64,000 nt of DNA, taken from the NCBI GenBank assembly GCA_949152475.1, contig OX424559.1, forward strand, positions 17,825,809-17,889,808, written 5' to 3'. The notes beneath the pieces were generated by a model that was not told the DNA's origin, did not search any database, and worked only from the letters and a program-made list of their open reading frames with translations. This document shows positions 57,991 to 64,000 of the stretch, one piece after another. Each line of letters begins with the position of its first letter. Position 1 is the first letter of the stretch. The translations under genes were made by a program, and so were the position numbers. The stretch comes from Terebella lapidaria (taxonomy: Eukaryota; Annelida; Polychaeta; Terebellida; Terebellidae).

Positions 57991-58151
57991 AAAACCATGC
58001 TCGTGTGTTTTCCGCAAAAAGATATCGGTCTCATTTGGTCTGGCGGATGAACACAGAATACACTCGTCCTTCGGACTCGTGCATCCTGAATTCATCCGCC
58101 AGACCAAACTCGACCGATATCTTTTTGCGGAAAACACACGAGCGTGGTTTT
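57991..58151. mobile_element. Near-perfect palindromic MITE (161 bp)
   Basis: The left arm (from AAAACCATGCTCGTGTG) and right arm are reverse complements over about 61 bases with a few mismatches; the loop is about 38 bases, including CGTCCTTCGGAC. It would extrude as a cruciform. It interrupts the 300-bp tandem repeat. Confidence 0.88.
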
Positions 58152-58489
58152 TATTTTATCACACACAACTGTTCAGACATAATTTTAGATACTGTCGTTA
58201 TCATAAGAACATTGATAATGATCATTAATATAATTATATTAATTTATTCTAACATGGTGACGTCAGAGGGCTCTTAGCATTTCAGTCATTTCAAAAGGTG
58301 TTATATCAGTTGATATACGGCCCTAGGGCCTATATCAGATTTCGTTTCCAGGAGCTACAGCCTACAAACACGTCATAACCACAACAAACGCGTGTAGCCA
58401 TGGTGACGTTTATTTCCTAACAATCATTTACATCTTAGAATAGAAATAATGTATAGATTTGTCGTAATTGTCTGCAAAATAAACTGTCT

Positions 58490-59036
58490 CACTTAGAGGC
58501 GCATGCGCCTATATTCGAATATAGGCGCACCCCAATATTCACTTATAGGCGCACCCCCAATATTCACTTATAGGTGCACCCCCAAAGGCCTCCAAATCAC
58601 ACAGATTTTTATATTAAAATAAAGTATATTTACATTTTTACTGCCAAATATGTATCAAACGGTTATCTATCCCAGTTTGTCAAGTGATATCATAGTGAAA
58701 TGATATCACGTGATAGGTCAAGCACACTAACAGCGTGTCTGTAGCTTGACATATTATCGGGCGCCAGTACCATCTACATATGTCTAGGAGGAAACATTCT
58801 GAACTCATGTACCCCGCGAACGGCACTGTATAACACAGCAACAGACATTTTTTTCTAAATTGCGATCCATTCCATGTACGTGCTCATTGTTTTTTTCCGA
58901 TGACATACGCCTATATGTGAATATTGGTTTTCGGCTGGAAAATGTAAAGTGTCTCACTTATAGGCGCATGCGCCTATATTCGAATATAGGCGCATATTCA
59001 CTTATAGGCGCATGCGCCTATATGCGGATCAATACG
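58490..59036. repeat. Direct copies of a 26-bp perfect palindrome block
   Basis: At 58504-58529 and 58969-58994 the same 26-base perfect palindrome occurs (half-site TGCGCCTATATTC), preceded by TCTCACTTA(T)AGGCGCA and followed by more TTCACTTATAGGCGCA copies. The right block ends at GATCAATACGGTA (59026), the terminal motif of the element at 25142-25375, so this is probably a relative bounded on that side. Confidence 0.75.
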
Positions 59037-59305
59037 GTAGCCCTCGACGCCTTTGGCGTCTCGGGACCATATCACCTTGCCCTCGAAGTTTATTGTGCGA
59101 CAATTACTCCAAATCTATACATTATTTCTTAAATAATATTCATGAAAATGCCCATAATGTCCGAAAAAACCTCAAGCAGAGTGTTCTACACTCTCTGTCT
59201 GAGCTAGGAAAGTAACTCTCGGTTGCTAGGTTACTTTACGTACATAACATTGTTCTTTTACGTAAAAATGGTCTTTACGTAATCAACAGTAAAAAAGTAG
59301 TTTCG

Positions 59306-59345
59306 GCCCGATGTGGCTCAGCGAGTGATACAGATTATATTTGAA
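59306..59345 (+). mobile_element. SINE head fragment (weak)
   Basis: GATGTGGCTCAGCGAGTGA resembles a tRNA D-arm/A-box; no B-box follows. Confidence 0.3.
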
Positions 59346-59404
59346 GTAGGGTGATACAGAAAAGGTTATCACACCTTCTGGAGTCCTATAGCATTGTAGT
59401 TTAT

Positions 59405-59625
59405 AGTGTGTGATAAATGGTTTTATATGAAAGTGCTTGCTTGATAACAACACATTTTCAAGCTCCGACTAGTGCGAGCGCCTCAGAATTCAACACAAAG
59501 CATCTGGGGTCGTTGGATTCTGGGGCCCTAGGCGAGCCCCAAACCCCATGCGTGCCTACTTTGTCAGTACACCCAACTGCGCCCCCTCTTTTACAGAATC
59601 CTGTATCCGTCCCTATCATCAATCG
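59405..59625 (+). repeat. Detached unit of the 300-bp repeat
   Basis: TATATGAAAGTGCTTGCTTG, ACACATTTTCAAGCTCCG and GGGGCCCTAGGCG match 57396-57510. It is separated from the array by 1.4 kb of inserted sequence. Confidence 0.75.
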
Positions 59626-59629
59626 CTCA

Positions 59630-62093
59630 TGTGCATCGAATGATGTTGCCATAATAACACATACATGTACACTTGTCTCAAATGTACAGTAGGCCTACTT
59701 TACGTTATTGATTTCACGGTATATAATAAACACATCACCTGTTTTTTTTTCCAGCATGCGCCCCTATATTTGCCTTAAACCCGGCATTTGGAAATATCAG
59801 GTCACAGTAGGATAAAAACAACTAATATTGTCTACATATTTCACACATGAGTCGCAAGCATGCGGGCGTCGTCATAAACTGTGTGTCCATTCATGGCAGC
59901 ATACATCATTTTTGTTTATTTGGATGTTCCATGGAAACCACAAATTGTTAGAAAGAAAATGACCACTTTCACTAATTTTTCCCATTTGGATTCTGGAGTT
60001 TATTGGTGTAGTTTTCTATGCTGTCTGTATTGTGTATTTCCTCACGAATAACGCATAATACCCACGATTTTATGCGCCACTGTCTGAATAACGTGTAACG
60101 CTTAACCACCGTGCAAATCCCAATTTTTCGTATCTGAAAACTGGATGGCAATTTCCCTGGATCCACTCTAGATCTAGATCTTGTGCACAAGAGTTTAACA
60201 CAGTTTAAGCACAAACCTCAAACTGGGCATAAGCAACTTAATCTACAAAAATGCTACAAATATATATCAGTTCAAACCTGTTATTCGAAGTAGTTGAAGT
60301 TAAAATAGATAGTTGCCACGCTTGCGATCAATGGACCACGCGGCATCCAGGCACGCGCTCGTGGACGCTCGCGCTCGGCTGGAGTGTGTCACCGAAATAG
60401 TTACCACAAAACATCACAAACTTCGTAATAGCTTGGGAATAAAAATACGTGATCGAACACTTGAGACCTGGAAAACATTTGATAATGGTCATTCAACCTT
60501 TCCACAATTTCACGACGCTTCTATATACATTATCGTACATGATTTCTACGACAAAACATTCGATCTGAGACACCCACACTATTTGCTGTCGGCAGCACCT
60601 AGCCAGGGACGCTATGATGGAACTCGGGATAAATCATAATGCATTTTGACAATTCACACAAGCAAATCAATAGGCCTAACCGCACAGATCTCGCTTCATT
60701 TCAGTAATGTCTGTGTTTTTGTTTTGAGACAAATATGCAGTAGTTCCATTATCTTTTCCTGTGACAAATGTTTACTTAAATATTTTTCTTTCATTACTGC
60801 CTGTCTGTTTTATCCTTGGTTGGAACACACTTTGGAAAGGGGTCAAAGGTTCTGAAGCAACAGCTGTATATGTGCTATCCACCCAACATTCAATCTCCAG
60901 TGGGGAATATTCCTTGAAACGGTAAATGTAGAAAGAGATGCAGGTTATTAACATCGCTACTTTCAGCCGTAATTCTCTTACACGTCAGCTCATTCGGTCC
61001 TCCTCGGCTCCTCGCTACAGTACAGGGAATATCTCTGGGTAAGGGCATAAATTACATCCCGTGGTGGGCCGTGCTGCCCGGTCGTCCTCCCCGAGCTGGT
61101 GGTCTCTGAGTGGATGCCTTCTCCATTTTATCTCGGCTGGTTATTCACTCCTTGTGTTCCGATGTTCTACGTAAAACAGTGATGATGAACGAAAACTCCT
61201 AAATATTACATCAGCAGGGCTCTCTGCTGTCCCGATGGCAACATTTTCGTTGGTGCCAAACCAGTTTGTTTTTACTATTTTTTTCGCTAGTTGCAACATT
61301 CTCGATAGATATACCTAATGTTGTCTGTCCGGCATAATATATGTCACGACCTTGTGTAATGATTTCCCATCGTGCTGACGGAACAAATTTTATTAGATTT
61401 ATTTTTATTTAAACTCAGTCACCTAAAAGGAAACATTAAATATTGCATCAGAATTCGAGATCGTTCGTTTTAACCGATCAAGACACAGAGCTACCGGTAT
61501 CATTGCCATATTACATATAGACAGATAGGAGAGCAATGAAACTATCGGTATCCATGGTGACATCGATGTCAAATACCATAGGTATTCGACTCAAGGATCG
61601 ACTGTTTTCCGACCATTGATCCATACTATACACTAGCTTTCTGTCGGCGACCTTGAACGCATTGGGACGTCAAACAAGGTCAATCATATTCCGATAGGCC
61701 TATAGGCCTACATTTTCCGAATAACGCCGGTAACCTGTTTGGGTCCTTGGGTATTTTTCTTTTCCTTCAAGCGAAGTTCAGGGTTGAAATACACCGAATC
61801 TATATAGTTCACTGGGACATCAAGGCGGGGATGCATATAAGAAGTGCTGCAAGGCGTGTCGCAAAAATATCACAAAGAAAATTTAAAAAAGCAGTTGTAA
61901 ACAACACCTCAAAAATCATCTGGGCTATTTATTACTAGATCCGAAAATTTCCTTGGGTGTCGCCCCCGCTCTGCCCATGTGCTTTTCTCCAGAAATTCCA
62001 CAACATCCGAACTGCACCCCTATGGCAAATTTCTGGATCCGCCTCTAGTTTTAATATGAAGACAGTTCCTCTACATTGACTTCAAAATTGTTT
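59630..62093. other. No gene recognised
   Basis: The 108-residue plus-strand open frame at 60313-60639 has a basic N-terminal part and no known domain. No splice pair supports an exon. Otherwise AT-rich. Confidence 0.35.
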
Positions 62094-62190
62094 CTTAGGT
62101 TACCGACACATGACCTATTGCCGTGGCGTTTCGTCAGGCGTCGCCTTTCGCCCGTTAGCAATTATATTCTGAAATCCGTAGGATGGAATT
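62094..62190 (-). repeat. Terminus of the AGGTCA-repeat element, detached
   Basis: Begins TTAGGTTACCGACACATGAC and continues CTATTGCCGTGGCGTTTCGTC, the reverse complement of the 3' end of the elements ending at 17549 and 19660. Only the end is present, without the 134-bp units. Confidence 0.75.
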
Positions 62191-62279
62191 GCTTGAAAAT
62201 CTACAGGAAGATTCTATGGGCGAAAATTCTGGCCCGTCTGGTGAGTTCCTGAAATATCAGCGCAATGCACAGAAATGAC

Positions 62280-64000
62280 CTGAAACTTAGGACAGGGGAA
62301 CAAATGATGTACGTGTACACATTGGATAGGGCAGGGGAACAAATGATGTACGTGTACACACTGGATAGGGCAGGGGAACAAATGGTGTACATGTACACAC
62401 TGGATAGGACAGAGGAACAAATGGTGTACATGTACACACTGGATAGAGCAGAGGAACAAATGATGTACGTGTACACACTGGATAGGGCAGAGGAACAAAT
62501 GATCTACGTGTACGCACTGAATAGGGCAGGGAAACAACTGATGTACGTGTGCACACTGGATAGAGCAGGGGAACAAATGATGCACATGTACACGCTGGAT
62601 AGGACAGGGAACAAATGATGTACATGTACACACTGGATAGGACAGGGGAACAAATGATATACGTGTACACACTGGATAAGGCAGGGGAACCAATGATGTA
62701 CGTGTACCCACTGGATAGGACAGGGGAACAAATGATGTACAAGTACACACTGGATAAGACAAGGGAACAAATGATGTACGTGTACACACTGTGTAAGGCA
62801 GGGAAACAAATGATGTACGTGTACACGCTGGATAGGGCAGGGGAAGAAATGATGTACGTGTACACACTGGATAAGACAGGGGAACAAATGATGTACAAGT
62901 ACACACTGGATAAGACAAGGGAACAAATGATGTACAAGTACACACTGGATAAGACAAGGGAACAAATGATGTACTGTACACGCTGGATAGGGCAGGGTAA
63001 GAAATGATGTACGTGTACACATTGAATGGTTAAGGGGAACTAATGATGTACGTGTACATATAGGATTAGGCAAGGGAACAAATGATGTACTGTACACACT
63101 TTGTAGGGCAGGGGAACAAATGATGTACATGTACACACTGGATAAGGCAGGGGAACCAATGATGTACGTGTACACACTGGATAAGACAGGGGAACAAATG
63201 ATGCACGTGTACACACTGTGTAAGGCAGGGGAACAAATGATGTACGTGTACACACTGGATAAGGCAGGGGAACCAATGATGTACGTGTACACACTGGATA
63301 AGACAGGGGAACAAATGATGCACGTGTACACACTGTGTAAGGCAGGGGAACAAATGATGTACGTGTACACACTGGATAAGGCAGGGGAACCAATGATGTA
63401 CGTGTACACACTGTGTAAGGCAGGGAAACAACTGATGTACGTGTACACACTGGATAGAGCAGCGGAACAAATGATGTACGTGTACACACTGAATAGGGCA
63501 GGGAAACAACTGATGTACGTGTACACACTGGACAAGGCAGGGGAACAAATGATGTACGTGTACACACTGAATAGGGCAGGGAAACAACTGATGTACATGT
63601 ACACACTGGATAGGGCAGGGGAACAAATGATGTACGTGTACACACTGGATAGGGCAGGGAAACAAATGATGTACGTGTACACACTGGATAGGGCCGGGAA
63701 ACAACTGATGTACGTGTACACACTGGATAAAGCAGGGGAACAAATGATGCATGTGTACATGCTGGATAGGACAGGGGAACAAATGATGTACATGTACACA
63801 CTGGACAGGACAGGGGAACATATGATGTACATGTACACACTAGATAGAGCAGGGGAACAAATGATGTACGTGTACACACTGGATAGAGCAGAGGAACAAA
63901 TGATGTACGTGTACACACTGGATAGAGCGATGGAACAAATGATTTATGTGTACACACTGGATAGGGCAGGGGAACAAATGATGTACGTGTACACACTGGA
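62280..64000. repeat. 39-bp minisatellite, about 44 units, runs off right edge
   Basis: Unit: GGGGAACAAATGATGTACGT followed by GTACACACTGGATAGGGCA, 39 bases. Because 39 is 13 codons and the unit lacks stops in several frames, long open frames appear on both strands (plus: EQMMYVYTLDRAG repeats; minus: up to 470 residues). Single-base slips between units move the frame and several frames are open at once, so I read it as non-coding satellite DNA. Confidence 0.95.

Noticed and set aside
62504-63916. A 470-residue minus-strand open frame as a repetitive protein
   Set aside because: It lies wholly in the 39-bp minisatellite; two other minus frames and a plus frame are also open, and frame slips occur between units.

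Overview
This window is animal nuclear DNA: AT-rich, short coding exons with GT-AG introns, no operons, and crowded with transposable elements. The kind of repeats (tandem units rich in AGGTCA half-sites, TA-flanked and TTAA-flanked miniature elements, a Tx1/L1-type LINE, a Ty3/Gypsy element) and the lineage-type immunoglobulin and beta-propeller genes suggest a marine invertebrate, most likely a mollusc or another lophotrochozoan. That placement is inference from style, not from a diagnostic gene.

Layout. 1-4760: most of a Ty3/Gypsy LTR retroelement on the minus strand, running off the left edge, with gag, protease-RT-RNase H, a tRNA-Leu-type primer site and one 1.39-kb LTR; the visible part looks whole. 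5311-12746: a foldback element with long inverted arms built of ~390-bp subrepeats, split by a 2.8-kb 5'-truncated LINE whose 13-bp target duplication is exact; the foldback sits inside an older repeat with an empty counterpart at 36.6 kb. 14.3-19.7 kb: two and a half TIR-bounded elements filled with ~134-bp tandem units, each unit carrying a DR1 nuclear-receptor-type motif. 20-28 kb: SINE, miniature inverted-repeat elements, a dispersed repeat shared with 39-40.6 kb, one possible terminal exon and a retroelement C-terminal fossil.

28.5-34.8 kb is the main host gene region, all on the minus strand. A complete five-exon gene (34704-32448) encodes a 374-residue type I membrane protein: signal peptide, two Ig domains, one membrane span, short tail. 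Downstream lies a second signal-plus-Ig first half (31649-31138), an ORF with an ITIM-like motif (30350-29826) and a decayed Ig half-domain (28766-28518). The two first Ig domains have the same 342-nt phase 1-1 exon and share loss of the usual B-strand cysteine.

35-46 kb holds two larger TIR elements, the second copy of the 22.8-kb repeat, a 2-kb G-rich minisatellite and remnants of a multi-pass membrane protein. 46-51 kb shows no gene I can support. 51.5-54.2 kb, minus strand, holds the last two exons of an NHL-like beta-propeller protein and, below it, small exons one of which has been duplicated by a perfect 157-bp direct repeat. 54.5-62.2 kb is intergenic or intronic with further miniature elements and palindromes. 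62.28-64 kb is a 39-bp minisatellite running off the right edge; its long open frames on both strands are a by-product of a unit length divisible by three.
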